A stretch of 64,000 bases of DNA, taken from NCBI GenBank assembly GCA_964464375.1, contig CAYXFU010000003.1:62001-126000 (forward strand). Reading direction: 5' to 3'. This document shows positions 1 to 8,120 of this stretch, one piece after another. The translations under genes and the position numbers were made by a program. The notes below the pieces were generated by a model. It ran no database searches and was not told the origin of the DNA. It was given only the letters and a program-made list of their open reading frames with translations. The stretch's first letter is position 1. Every line of letters starts with the position of its first letter. Origin of the DNA: CAIOZA01 sp964464375 (lineage in GTDB: Bacteria; Bacteroidota; Ignavibacteria; Kapaibacteriales; UBA2268).

Positions 1-368
1 AGAAAATTCGTTTTTGTAATAAAAAAGACAATGACTAAATATAAAATCATATTTGGTATGCTAGCCGCAAGCCCGCTTTGATACAATGTTTCCGACAAAC
101 AAAATGGGATAACAACCAAATATGGAAGCGGAAGCCATGTAAGTTCTGTGAAAATTTGAGGGTAGGACGTTGTTTCAAGCAAGAGCGCCGACTGAACAAT
201 TCTGGAATTTGCATCACCATAGAATACATTTGCCGAAGGATCAGTTTTCAATAAAAGCAGGAGTGAGATCAGAGCTATCGACATTGTAATGAAAATGTTT
301 ATGATTACAATCTGATTCTCATTTTTTAAAAATTTTGATAAATCTATTCTTGATTTACTTTCTTTCAT
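1..368 (-). CDS. Polytopic membrane protein, probable GT-C glycosyltransferase (partial)
   Basis: The gene starts at the ATG complementary to 366-368 and runs off the left edge, so only about 122 N-terminal residues are visible. After a charged N-terminus there is a strong membrane segment (residues about 20-41), then a soluble loop with YGDANSRI and WLPLPY, then two more hydrophobic segments. An acidic residue in the first loop followed by a WLPLP motif is typical of GT-C fold glycosyltransferases that use polyprenyl-phosphate sugars; this family call is inference. The start lies 14 bp inside the end of ispD, so the two are probably translationally coupled. No substrate can be assigned. Confidence 0.6.
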   Translation of the reverse strand, partial: MKESKSRIDLSKFLKNENQIVIINIFITMSIALISLLLLLKTDPSANVFYGDANSRIVQSALLLETTSYPQIFTELTWLPLPYLVVIPFCLSETLYQSGLAASIPNMILYLVIVFFITKTNF

Positions 369-1044
369 TAGCTAAGAGACATGCAAGCTTGTAATCGAGT
401 TGGGTTGTTATCTTTATATTCTGAACTTCACCTTCAACCAATTCGACATGTTTGCCCATTGTTTCTAGCAAAGCTGAATCATCTGTAGCGTATATTTTCT
501 CCTTCATAGCTTTTTTATATACTTCGAGAATCAGTTCTGTCTGGAAAACCTGAGGTGTCTGGACTGCACGAAGCCGTTCCCTATCCAAAGTTAGAATTGG
601 TTTCTTTCCAACATTAAGCATTTTGATCGTATCAGTTGGGATGACTGCAGGAATAGCACACCCCTTTGCCTGGGCAGTTGTGATTAGATTTCTTATGTGA
701 TCTAAAGATGGAAAGGGTCTAACTGAATCATGTATCAGTATTATCTGGCTTTTCTTGGCTTCTTCAGTCTGGAGAGCGTTATAGATTGAATCCTGGCGTT
801 TGCTGCCACTATTGACAACTCTGAATGTTTTGTTGATTGGATATTTGTTAAGCATCTCGAAGGTCTGCTTAATCCAATGAGGCATAGTCGCAACTACAAT
901 GGTTTTAATTGCAGATACTTTTTCGAAAGCTCTTATAGTCTGAATCAGGATAGGGGCATCACCCAGTATTTCAAACTGCTTTGGTAATCCTCCGCCAAAT
1001 CTTTGCCCCTGCCCACCGGCAGGAATAATTAAACAAGCATTCAT
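355..1044 (-). CDS. ispD: 2-C-methyl-D-erythritol 4-phosphate cytidylyltransferase
   Basis: This 229-residue cytoplasmic enzyme transfers CMP from CTP to MEP in the third step of the non-mevalonate isoprenoid pathway. The N-terminal nucleotide-binding loop PAGGQGQRFGGGLPKQF (residues 8-24) is complete. The GSKRQDSIYNAL segment (80-91) and HDSVRP (105-110) are the family's substrate and metal-binding signatures, and the length is normal for IspD. It follows the GWxTD gene with one base between stop and start, and its 3' end overlaps the next membrane-protein gene. The three probably form one transcription unit, although the link between isoprenoid synthesis and the GWxTD protein is not obvious. 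Confidence 0.95.
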   Translation of the reverse strand: MNACLIIPAGGQGQRFGGGLPKQFEILGDAPILIQTIRAFEKVSAIKTIVVATMPHWIKQTFEMLNKYPINKTFRVVNSGSKRQDSIYNALQTEEAKKSQIILIHDSVRPFPSLDHIRNLITTAQAKGCAIPAVIPTDTIKMLNVGKKPILTLDRERLRAVQTPQVFQTELILEVYKKAMKEKIYATDDSALLETMGKHVELVEGEVQNIKITTQLDYKLACLLANERK

Positions 1045-1045
1045 A

Positions 1046-2335
1046 CTAATTATATTTGTATTTTTCTGTTATAACAAGTGGAGAATATAATCTGAAGTCT
1101 CCAAAACCATTGTGATCAATAAAAACAATCTGTTTGTCGGCGTAATACCAGCGTTCGTAATTCCTGCCATCGGATAGCCTGCTTCTGTCATAATTTGCCG
1201 GAGAACCGTAAATAATATAAACCATGCCCATATCTGTTCTCCAGCCATCGGTATAGCTTTTATAGTTGTTGTTAGCATAGAATATTCTCGAATAATATTC
1301 ATCGAAAGCTTCATTCCTATCCGTATTCGGACTTGGATCGAGTTTTTTCCAGTAATCTTCAAATCGAAGTTGCTTTTCCTGAAGATTAGAGCCTGCTTCA
1401 ATGAGATCGATTTCCGCTCCTGATGCAATATACTTTAATTGTTTAATTGCAAGTTCCAAATCCTGAACAAAATTTCCGCCGATTGACTTTGTATATTTAA
1501 TGGAACGCTCAGCAGTGGCAAGATAATCCTCTTGTGCATAATCTAACTTTGGTGACGTCTTGAGTGCTAACACACGAAGAACATAAGCACCTTGCGACAG
1601 ATTCTCAGGAATGTTGATTCTCAGATAATGCTGAACGCTTTTTCCTGAAATATTAAATCTTTGACGGGGACTTTTGAATATTGCATCCTTTTTATCATTG
1701 ATTATTTCATAAACAAAGTCTGCAGAATCAGCACCTGCAAATGAATAAGACTCGAAGAAGCAGAAGAAGAATTTACCTAAATCACCAATATTATCCGAAA
1801 TGTGAGGTGTTACTACAAATCTTCCATTTTTTTCTTCTATCGAGCTAACAAGCATTAGCCCACTCACAGAAAAAGGATATTTGCTGAAATCGACAATTGT
1901 TTGGTTGCGGGTTCTCTGATAAGACTTACCACCCCGCTTATCTTCGATGTTTACATCAATCTGATAGCGTCCTTTAGGCAGTTTGAATATATTCTGCGAG
2001 AAATCAAATTCACCATTGGCACTCTGGGTGACAGAATAGTCCTTCTCAACTATGGTTCTAGGAATTATTTTATTTTCGACTCTGTTCCCGTTTTCGTCAG
2101 TAATCTTGATATTTGCTTCGTAAACAGCGGCATAGTTGTTTTCGTTTTTTATAAAACGTAACGACTGATATGGCACTATTACATAAACGTCGAGTCTGCC
2201 TAACGAATCAATATCTGACTTGAAAACGACAGCATCGAAGTAGAAACTGATAGTATTGTCGGGTGTATCCTTATCATGTCCGAAGACTGTCAGCGGAAGA
2301 AAAAGTAAAAGACATATAAATCGAATTGCTTTCAA
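1046..2335 (-). CDS. GWxTD-domain secreted protein
   Basis: This 429-residue exported protein begins with a clear signal peptide (MKAIRFICLLLFLPLTVFG) read from a TTG codon; no ATG fits the signal peptide better. The C-terminal 69 residues hold the GWxTD domain: GWRTDMGMVYIIYGSP (from residue 364), then YERWYY and a FRLYSP end. This domain is characteristic of FCB-group bacteria and has no established biochemical role. The central part is predicted beta-rich with no recognisable catalytic motif. It is the first gene of a tight minus-strand cluster with ispD. The domain call is firm, the function unknown. Confidence 0.85.
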   Translation of the reverse strand: MKAIRFICLLLFLPLTVFGHDKDTPDNTISFYFDAVVFKSDIDSLGRLDVYVIVPYQSLRFIKNENNYAAVYEANIKITDENGNRVENKIIPRTIVEKDYSVTQSANGEFDFSQNIFKLPKGRYQIDVNIEDKRGGKSYQRTRNQTIVDFSKYPFSVSGLMLVSSIEEKNGRFVVTPHISDNIGDLGKFFFCFFESYSFAGADSADFVYEIINDKKDAIFKSPRQRFNISGKSVQHYLRINIPENLSQGAYVLRVLALKTSPKLDYAQEDYLATAERSIKYTKSIGGNFVQDLELAIKQLKYIASGAEIDLIEAGSNLQEKQLRFEDYWKKLDPSPNTDRNEAFDEYYSRIFYANNNYKSYTDGWRTDMGMVYIIYGSPANYDRSRLSDGRNYERWYYADKQIVFIDHNGFGDFRLYSPLVITEKYKYN

Positions 2336-2520
2336 ATAACAGACTTTCTTTTATCATTATCTATTGTTAAGAATATTATGACAAATATAGACAAGGAATA
2401 TTTTGAATCAAAATTATTCGTTAGGTTAAGAACGACTTATATCATTGACAACGTCTTATTGTATCTCAGACATTTCAGTCCAAAATTTTATGGATGTTAT
2501 ATCAACAAATCTTTCGATGA

Positions 2521-2604
2521 TTAGATCTTCACGAACTTGCTGACTCTATGCCCAATCCTCACAAAATACATACCCGGAGCCAAGCCGGAAACATCGATCT
2601 TGAC
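2521..2604 (-). pseudogene. Orphan T9SS C-terminal sorting-domain tail
   Basis: Read on the minus strand, this encodes a 27-residue end starting VKIDVSGLAPGMYFVRIG and finishing SKFVKI before a TAA stop. It is nearly the same as the tail of the large T9SS protein at 14033. The frame continues upstream as a short RTSGGH-like stretch and then loses similarity. No gene precedes it on this strand, so it is a detached fragment. Confidence 0.75.
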
Positions 2605-2667
2605 ATGTCCCCCGCTGGTGCGTGTGTCTGCGTGCTTTGCAGTTTCTTACTCTTACAAAATCCAGAG

Positions 2668-2760
2668 AAACCCCCAAACCCTTTGAAAAAGGGGGTAAAT
2701 ACAGGAGTTTCAATTTTTTGTTTTGTCTCCCCCTTGCTCCAAGGGGGATTAAGGGGGTTT
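2668..2760. repeat. Inverted pair of AAACCCCC/GGGGG repeats
   Basis: A left unit (AAACCCCC ... GGGGG, 2668-2695) and a right unit (CCCCC ... AAGGGGG ... GGGGGTTT, 2729-2760) are imperfect reverse complements. They flank about 33 bp and lie between two sorting-domain tails. They look like short palindromic intergenic repeats. Confidence 0.7.
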
Positions 2761-2765
2761 CCGCA

Positions 2766-2798
2766 TTATATCTTCACAAATTTGCTGACTTTTTCGCC
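2766..2798 (-). pseudogene. Very short T9SS sorting-domain tail remnant
   Basis: The last eleven codons of a T9SS tail (GEKVSKFVKI then stop) are preserved on the minus strand. Just upstream the frame has a stop and no similarity. It sits directly beside the repeat pair, as though the rest of the domain had been cut away at the repeat. Confidence 0.5.
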
Positions 2799-2962
2799 GA
2801 ATCAACAAATCATTTCATTTCAAAGTACATAAAGCAGATATCTATCAATCCAGAATTCTCCTCACTTCACTCCTTCCCGACAATTGTTAGAAGAAGTAAT
2901 TGTGGATGCAAAGTTTTTCTCTCATATTTTCCTATTCAAGCAAATGATATTAAAAATAATTG

Positions 2963-2974
2963 TTGTATATACAA
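2963..2974. promoter_or_regulatory. Putative MarR operator (TTGTATATACAA), site 1
   Basis: A perfect 12-bp palindrome ends 25 bp before the marR-type gene. The identical 12 bases recur before the downstream oxidoreductase. Location and symmetry fit an autoregulatory operator for the dimeric winged-helix protein; this is inference. Confidence 0.65.
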
Positions 2975-2999
2975 ATAAGATTTTGTAGATTGCGTCACT

Positions 3000-3428
3000 A
3001 TGAATTGTACAAAAGAAAATAGTTTTTGTCATTGTCTGATTTATGCTTCCAATGCTTTGGCAAGAAGCATAACCAAGATGGCGGATGAAGAGTTCGGAAA
3101 GATTGGTCTGGCTTCATCTTATGCTTTTCTGCTGATGACAGTGAATAAGCATAATGGGATACAGCCGACTGAGATCAGCCAGATTATGATGCTCGCTCCT
3201 TCTACTGTAACCAGACTGATAACAAAGATGGAATCTCAGGGTTTGCTGGAGAGAAGAATTGAAGGGAAGAACACACACGTTCACCCGACGGAGGCATCGT
3301 TAGCAATGGATAGTGAGATCAAATTGGCATGGAAGAGAGTTTATGACCGATACACAGATAAACTCGGAATGAGCGATAGCGGACAGCTTGCCGATATGGT
3401 GTATGAAGCCGCTGTAAAATTGAGTTAA
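3000..3428 (+). CDS. MarR-family transcriptional regulator
   Basis: A 142-residue cytoplasmic repressor-type protein with the MarR winged helix-turn-helix at about residues 30-105: IQPTEISQIMMLAPSTVTRLI is the DNA-reading helix region, followed by a wing containing EGKNTHVHPT. Length is normal for MarR proteins. Three cysteines cluster at the N-terminus (C3, C10, C12), which could make a thiol switch; that role is inference. A perfect palindrome lies before its own start and again before the next gene, so it probably represses itself and the two oxidoreductase genes downstream. The ligand cannot be read from the sequence. Confidence 0.9.
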   Translation: MNCTKENSFCHCLIYASNALARSITKMADEEFGKIGLASSYAFLLMTVNKHNGIQPTEISQIMMLAPSTVTRLITKMESQGLLERRIEGKNTHVHPTEASLAMDSEIKLAWKRVYDRYTDKLGMSDSGQLADMVYEAAVKLS

Positions 3429-3448
3429 AATATTTTTTTGCTAAATAC

Positions 3449-3460
3449 TTGTATATACAA
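3449..3460. promoter_or_regulatory. Putative MarR operator (TTGTATATACAA), site 2
   Basis: The same 12-bp palindrome as at 2963-2974, ending 17 bp before the start of the NAD(P)-binding oxidoreductase and just ahead of its AAGGAGAA ribosome-binding site. The AAAT that follows is also shared. A repressor here could block promoter or early transcript. Confidence 0.65.
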
Positions 3461-3477
3461 ATTAAAAAGGAGAAATT

Positions 3478-4119
3478 ATGATAAAGATAGGTATTCTGGG
3501 GTCGGGAGTTGTCGCAAAGGTTCTAGCGGCTGGTTTTATTAAATATGGATACGAAGTTATGCTTGGTAGCCGCGATGTCTCAAAATTAGCCAGCTGGCAA
3601 TTAGAAACCGGAGCCTGGGTTGGAACTTTCGAAGAGACTGCTGATTTCGGTGAGATTATTGTTCTTGCTGTCAAAGGTAATGCCGCTAAATCTGCACTAG
3701 AAATAGTAGGCGCCGACAGACTTAATGGAAAAACCGTTATCGACACTACAAATCCGATTGCTGATTTGCCACCTGTTAATGGCGTTATTCAGTTCTTCAC
3801 AACTCTGGATAGGTCTCTGATGGAAGACTTACAGTTACAAATGCCGGAAGTAAATTTTGTTAAATCCTTCAGTTGTGTGGGAAATCCATTTATGGTTGAT
3901 CCTGATTTCGACGGGACAAAGCCTACGATGTTCATCTGCGGGAACAACGATTCTGCCAAGAAAGACGTCGAAGAGATTTTAGTGAAATTCGGTTGGGATA
4001 CTGAAGACATGGGAAAAGTTGAAGCAGCCCGTGCTATAGAGCCTCTCTGTATGCTCTGGTGCATACCGGGTATGCTGAGCAACAGTTGGTCGCATGCATT
4101 TAAGTTGTTGAAGAAGTGA
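3478..4119 (+). CDS. NAD(P)-binding oxidoreductase, F420-dependent reductase-like
   Basis: This 213-residue soluble protein has an N-terminal Rossmann fold: GILGSGVVAK (residues 5-14) and GSRD (31-34), the arrangement seen in NADPH:F420 reductase-like proteins. The DTTNPI segment in the middle is typical of the family. An AAGGAG ribosome-binding site lies 6 bases before the ATG. Many members in organisms without F420 are generic NADP oxidoreductases, so the cofactor partner is unknown. It sits behind a probable MarR operator and 91 bp before an NmrA-type gene, suggesting one stress-response or detoxification unit. Confidence 0.8.
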   Translation: MIKIGILGSGVVAKVLAAGFIKYGYEVMLGSRDVSKLASWQLETGAWVGTFEETADFGEIIVLAVKGNAAKSALEIVGADRLNGKTVIDTTNPIADLPPVNGVIQFFTTLDRSLMEDLQLQMPEVNFVKSFSCVGNPFMVDPDFDGTKPTMFICGNNDSAKKDVEEILVKFGWDTEDMGKVEAARAIEPLCMLWCIPGMLSNSWSHAFKLLKK

Positions 4120-4210
4120 CAGACTCAATGGCTTTCAGTCAGTCTCATAATATGGGAATCACAGGCAATTAAAAACATTAATAATTTTATTACAAACATT
4201 AAGGAAAAAA

Positions 4211-5104
4211 ATGAAAACATACGCAATACTTGGAGCTACCGGAAACACCGGTAAACCGATAGCTTTGGGATTAATAGCCGCAGGACATAAAGTCCGCATT
4301 GTATCGAGAGATGCAGCAAAAGCTAAAGAATTAACTGATAAAGGTGCAGAACTTTTTATTGGCGATGCTTTTGATGAAGCCGCAATAACGAAAGCCTTCA
4401 CAGGAGCAGATGCCGCTTATGCCATGCTAAGAATGGACTATGGCACAACTGATTATGACGGTGATTCAAAAAAAATAAGAACCGCACTCGTAAATGCTGT
4501 CAAAGCTAGTAAGGTACCAAATTTGGTTTTCCTTAGCAGTGTCGGTGCCCACCTCGAAAGTGGAGCAGGAGTTGTGCAGGGGTTACAACTAGCAGAAACA
4601 GAATTAAGTAAAATTGAAGGATTGAATGTTCTTTATCTCCGTCCCTCATTCTTTATGGAGAATCTATATGGACAGATAGGAGCTATTCAACACATGGGAT
4701 TTATGTCCACTCCTGCACTAGGCGACGTTAAGCTTCCTATGGTTCACACAAAGGATATTGCAGAAGTTGGTCTAAAGAAACTACTGGATCTTGATTATAA
4801 GAATGGCTCAATTCAGTACATATTAGGACAGAGAGATGTATCTTACAACGAAGTTACACAGATACTTGGCAATGCAATAGGAAAGCCAGACTTGAAGTAC
4901 GTAGAATCAACACCGGAAATGGCGTTGATGGGAATGACACAGATGGGAATGAGCGAAAGCATTGCTTCTAAGATGATTGAACTAAATCTGGCATTCAATG
5001 ACGGCAGAGCTTTGACAGCACACCACAGAGATAATTCGAATACAACAAAGACATCAATAGAAGAATTTGCTCATTCATTCAAATATGCATTTGAGAATAG
5101 CTAA
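4211..5104 (+). CDS. NmrA-family NAD(P)H-binding protein (atypical SDR)
   Basis: A 297-residue protein with the atypical short-chain dehydrogenase glycine motif GATGNTG (residues 8-14), an RIVSRD segment for NADP binding, and the NLVFLSSVGAH strand typical of NmrA/QOR2-like proteins. The C-terminal half matches the NmrA substrate lobe (LRPSFFMENL). Such proteins act as quinone reductases or as redox-sensing regulators; which applies here is not visible. It probably belongs to the MarR-controlled unit because it follows the previous gene on the same strand with no terminator between them. Confidence 0.8.
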   Translation: MKTYAILGATGNTGKPIALGLIAAGHKVRIVSRDAAKAKELTDKGAELFIGDAFDEAAITKAFTGADAAYAMLRMDYGTTDYDGDSKKIRTALVNAVKASKVPNLVFLSSVGAHLESGAGVVQGLQLAETELSKIEGLNVLYLRPSFFMENLYGQIGAIQHMGFMSTPALGDVKLPMVHTKDIAEVGLKKLLDLDYKNGSIQYILGQRDVSYNEVTQILGNAIGKPDLKYVESTPEMALMGMTQMGMSESIASKMIELNLAFNDGRALTAHHRDNSNTTKTSIEEFAHSFKYAFENS

Positions 5105-5389
5105 GATATAATAAATTCTGCTTTGTAGGGGTGAATTTACTTCACCCTTACAGAGTAATATAATTATCAACAATCCTCATGATGAAACTGTAATTTACTA
5201 CCCCAATGATATGATTTCGTCCCTCGAATCCAGCCGTGTTGGCTCTCTGGCTGCATCTCAGGACTATTTTTGCTTTACAGAATAGGATGTTATTCAAAGA
5301 TTTATGAAACGATAAAGTTTTTATTATCTAAATTTTATTTTTATTTTATATTTCTTTAAGACCAATTAATTCTAATTGATATTTTGAAA
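5105..5389. other. Intergenic region with GTAGGGG hairpin
   Basis: A hairpin at 5125-5151 pairs GGGTGAA with TTCACCC inside a GTAGGGG...TTAC repeat. It may end the upstream unit but lacks a U-tract, so I treat it as one of the short palindromic repeats. Around 5175-5289 a broken reading frame (ETVIYYPNDMISSLE) vaguely recalls the start of RhuM-type proteins; this is weak. Confidence 0.5.
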
Positions 5390-7006
5390 ATGCCTAGCGA
5401 AAATACAAAGTCATTTATCCTTAAGGAATTAGTTCCTATTTTTATCGTATTTCTTTTGATTTATCTTTATAGTATTTCGCAGGTTTTGGCTATCTCTCAC
5501 GATAGTATTAATTACTCGCATCTGATTTCAAAAGGTATTTTCTATTTTCATCCACATCATCTTCTGTATAACCATTTCTCGTGGTTATGGTTGCAAGTCT
5601 GGATGTTTACAGGAGCTAGTCCAAGTACTCTTATTGCCTCGCTGAATTCACTATTTGGAGCTATGGCAGTAACGGTTATTTACTCGATAATCCGCAAAAG
5701 AATAGGTCTGAAGGCATTGGTTTCACTCGCGGCAGTATGTTTGCCGGCTTTCTCCTATGGTTTCTGGTTTTACAGTGCTTGTGTCGAAGTATATATAATT
5801 CCATTGTTTTTTATTTTACTGACATTCTTTGTTTTAACATCAGATTTAAAAGGTAAATATTGGCTGGTTGGTTTATTCCATAGTTTAGCAATGTTGTTCC
5901 ACCAATTACACTTTCTCTTTTTTATACCTATAGTTGGATATATGTTTTTGGTTGACAGAAAAGCATACAAAAGTATTTGGAGAGAATTTGGGAAATATGT
6001 AATAACCTCCATCCTGATAGTAGGAATTCCATATATTCTGGTTATTTTATTTTCTAAAGGATTTTATACTATCACCGAAGCCTGGAATTACATAACATAT
6101 TATAGTGCGAATGATTCTCAGACTCATTATTGGCAATCATGGAGACTGAAGACAATACCAATGGTTTTGGTCGGATTCTTCAGATCAATATTTACATCTC
6201 ATTACTTATTCGCTATGGCATTTTCAACTGCTTTATTGAATCGAGTATTTCCAGATAAGTATTTTGCAGATGAGGCTTATCTTGTAAGAAATCTATCTGA
6301 GCCTTTTGCAATAATATTAATGATATTATCGGTTATCTTCATTCTGACAGTAATATTTCTGATTATTAAAAATCTCAAATATTTCAAAATAGTATCTTCT
6401 CAGAACAGAAATTTATTCATATTAATATTCTTACAGCTAATTCCCTATACTCTATTCTTTTCATTCTGGGATACGGCTAACCAGGAATTTTGGATACCTC
6501 AATCTGTGTTTGTTTGGCTGGGATTTGTATTAATAATTAAAAACAGCAAGAATTTACTAGTTATACCGATACTTGCTTTCCTGTTGGCTATTGTCAATTA
6601 TGGCGGCAGTCTGCATTTTTCAAGAGATGCAGTTAATGATTATTACCTATCAAATTTAAAACCGGTATCGGAGATTGCAGGTAAAGAGGACATGGTTATT
6701 ATTGAGGATTCATATTATTCAACAATATATATGGAATATCTGACTGATTCTAAGGTTGTATCATTATACTCTTATTTTATGATGAAAAATGATACTTCAA
6801 AATTCATTGATAAATTTAGTCAAATAATAGATAATCAAATTAAATCCGGCTTCCCAGTTTATATTGTCAGACAAACTCCTAAAACCGAAATGACTATTGA
6901 AGAAAAAGCAATCGTAAACAGAATGTGGTCTGTTTATCAACCAATAATGCGTGAATTAATCCCAGGGAATAGTAATTTTTATATCATCAAAAGACAAAAG
7001 AATTAG
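5390..7006 (+). CDS. Polytopic membrane protein, probable GT-C glycosyltransferase
   Basis: About 538 residues with some ten to twelve hydrophobic segments and a C-terminal soluble portion (from about residue 435). The first periplasmic loop contains a conserved acidic position (SHDSINYSH) followed by HPHHLLYNHFSW, and a later SYGFWFYSACVEVY segment resembles DUF2723/GT-C proteins. I chose the ATG at 5390 rather than a TTG two codons earlier; neither has a clear ribosome-binding site. The protein probably transfers a sugar from a lipid carrier at the outer face of the inner membrane. It stands alone, so no substrate can be suggested. Confidence 0.65.
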   Translation: MPSENTKSFILKELVPIFIVFLLIYLYSISQVLAISHDSINYSHLISKGIFYFHPHHLLYNHFSWLWLQVWMFTGASPSTLIASLNSLFGAMAVTVIYSIIRKRIGLKALVSLAAVCLPAFSYGFWFYSACVEVYIIPLFFILLTFFVLTSDLKGKYWLVGLFHSLAMLFHQLHFLFFIPIVGYMFLVDRKAYKSIWREFGKYVITSILIVGIPYILVILFSKGFYTITEAWNYITYYSANDSQTHYWQSWRLKTIPMVLVGFFRSIFTSHYLFAMAFSTALLNRVFPDKYFADEAYLVRNLSEPFAIILMILSVIFILTVIFLIIKNLKYFKIVSSQNRNLFILIFLQLIPYTLFFSFWDTANQEFWIPQSVFVWLGFVLIIKNSKNLLVIPILAFLLAIVNYGGSLHFSRDAVNDYYLSNLKPVSEIAGKEDMVIIEDSYYSTIYMEYLTDSKVVSLYSYFMMKNDTSKFIDKFSQIIDNQIKSGFPVYIVRQTPKTEMTIEEKAIVNRMWSVYQPIMRELIPGNSNFYIIKRQKN

Positions 7007-7008
7007 TG

Positions 7009-7148
7009 CAATTGAGGCTGTGTGAAAACTACGATTTTGTCATTCTGAGGGAGCGCAGCGACCGTGAGAATCTTGTATTCATGCGGACTAGATTCCTCAC
7101 TTCGTTCGGAATGACATCTAAATCAGACTTTTCACACAGCCTCAATTG
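7009..7148. repeat. 140-bp nested inverted repeat
   Basis: Perfect 20-bp outer arms (7009-7028 and 7129-7148) surround an imperfect inner palindrome (7039-7115) that begins GTCATTCTGAG and ends GGAATGAC. The inner part resembles a very widespread intergenic repeat of FCB and other bacteria. It directly follows the stop of the membrane-protein gene. Open frames through it are not genes. Confidence 0.85.
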
Positions 7149-7347
7149 TGGGATTATTCTATCAAGTTGCTATCCAGGAAGAGTAGAAAGTTTGATTTTG
7201 TAGTTGCTAACGCTTTATACTGATTTAAGGCTAAGGAACACAAATTTGATTTCATGTAATTTTGATCAAAATTACAATTTTTTTAACAAAGCTAGAAAGT
7301 ACTAAATTCATTAAAAGAAGCTAAAATGAAAAATTATAAAAATTATT

Positions 7348-7379
7348 TTTGTTTATTATTTCGATTATCTTTATTTTTG
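7348..7379 (+). promoter_or_regulatory. Bacteroidota-type promoter for rpsD
   Basis: TTTG at 7348-7351 and TATTTTTG at 7372-7379 are separated by 20 bp, fitting the -33 TTTG / -7 TAnnTTTG consensus of the Bacteroidota primary sigma factor. The expected transcript start leaves a leader of about 50 bases before rpsD. The rest of the 7149-7433 gap is AT-rich and shows nothing else. Confidence 0.65.
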
Positions 7380-7433
7380 TAGTTCTGTAAATTAAATTAA
7401 GTAAAAAATAAGAATTTTGCGAAGAGAGGAACA

Positions 7434-8036
7434 ATGAATTATACCGGTCCAAAAGTCAAAATTTCTAGGAAATTGGGGCTGGAACTTACTCCAAAATCAA
7501 GAAAAGTAACTGTTAAGAAACCTTATCCTCCTGGTCAGCACGGTGCTACTAAAAAGCGCGCTAAGATGTCTGATTATGGACGTCAGCTACTCGAAAAACA
7601 GCGTTTAAGATTGCAGTTTAATATTTCTGAAAAACAGATGCGTAATTTTTACAAGAAAGCCGCCCAGATGACAGGTAATACTGGTGACTTGCTTGTACTT
7701 TTGATGGAATCACGTCTCGATGCAATGGTCTATAGAGCAGGTTTTGCCGCCACTATCTATGCTGCTCGTCAGTATGTAGGTCATGGTCATATTATGGTTA
7801 ATGGCAAAAAAGTTGACATCCCTTCATATCAGGTGAAGCATAATGATGTTGTTTCTGTTAAGGAAACAAGTCGCAAATTGGATTGCTTCCAGGATTCAAT
7901 ACGTAATGCCGGAACACCACCGTATCTTGCGTTGTCAAAAGCTGATTTCACAGTTAAATATTTATATCTTCCACCAAGAGAGGAAATCCCTGTAATATGC
8001 GATATACCTCTTGTTGTTGAATTCTATTCAAGATAA
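7434..8036 (+). CDS. rpsD: 30S ribosomal protein S4, cysteine-free form
   Basis: A 200-residue primary 16S rRNA-binding protein of the small subunit. The N-terminus MNYTGPKVKISRKLG and KKPYPPGQHG are standard S4 sequence, and the S4 RNA-binding domain (about residues 92-155, SRLDAMVYRAGFA, VNGKKV) is intact. The zinc-binding cysteines found in many S4 proteins are absent, so this is a C-minus form. It is monocistronic, with its own promoter and terminator. In many Bacteroidota rpsD sits between rpsK and rpoA, so it is either relocated here or a second copy. A GAGAGGAAC ribosome-binding site precedes the ATG. Confidence 0.97.
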   Translation: MNYTGPKVKISRKLGLELTPKSRKVTVKKPYPPGQHGATKKRAKMSDYGRQLLEKQRLRLQFNISEKQMRNFYKKAAQMTGNTGDLLVLLMESRLDAMVYRAGFAATIYAARQYVGHGHIMVNGKKVDIPSYQVKHNDVVSVKETSRKLDCFQDSIRNAGTPPYLALSKADFTVKYLYLPPREEIPVICDIPLVVEFYSR

Positions 8037-8056
8037 TAAGTAATTTCTCTTTAAAA

Positions 8057-8092
8057 AAAACCTTTCGGATGATTTATCCGGAAGGTTTTTTT
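8057..8092 (+). terminator. Intrinsic terminator of rpsD
   Basis: A stem pairing ACCTTTCGGAT with ATCCGGAAGGT around a GATTT loop, followed by a run of seven T. Confidence 0.9.
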
Positions 8093-8120
8093 ATTTTTGT
8101 AAAAGTATTTAGGAGAAATA

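Larger units (their letters stand above)
2336..2999. other. Intergenic region with repeats and T9SS-tail remnants
   Basis: This 664-bp stretch separates two divergent units. It holds two orphan T9SS sorting-domain tails on the minus strand (2521-2604 and 2766-2798), an inverted pair of C/G-run repeats between them (2668-2760), and the MarR-type palindrome near its right end. Open frames across it are explained by the repeats and I do not accept them as genes. Confidence 0.7.

Noticed and set aside
2548..2978. Two overlapping plus-strand open frames
   Set aside because: They read the reverse strand of T9SS tails and the repeat pair; no start signal or similarity.
7006..7203. 65-residue plus-strand open frame
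   Set aside because: Entirely within the nested inverted repeat after the glycosyltransferase gene.
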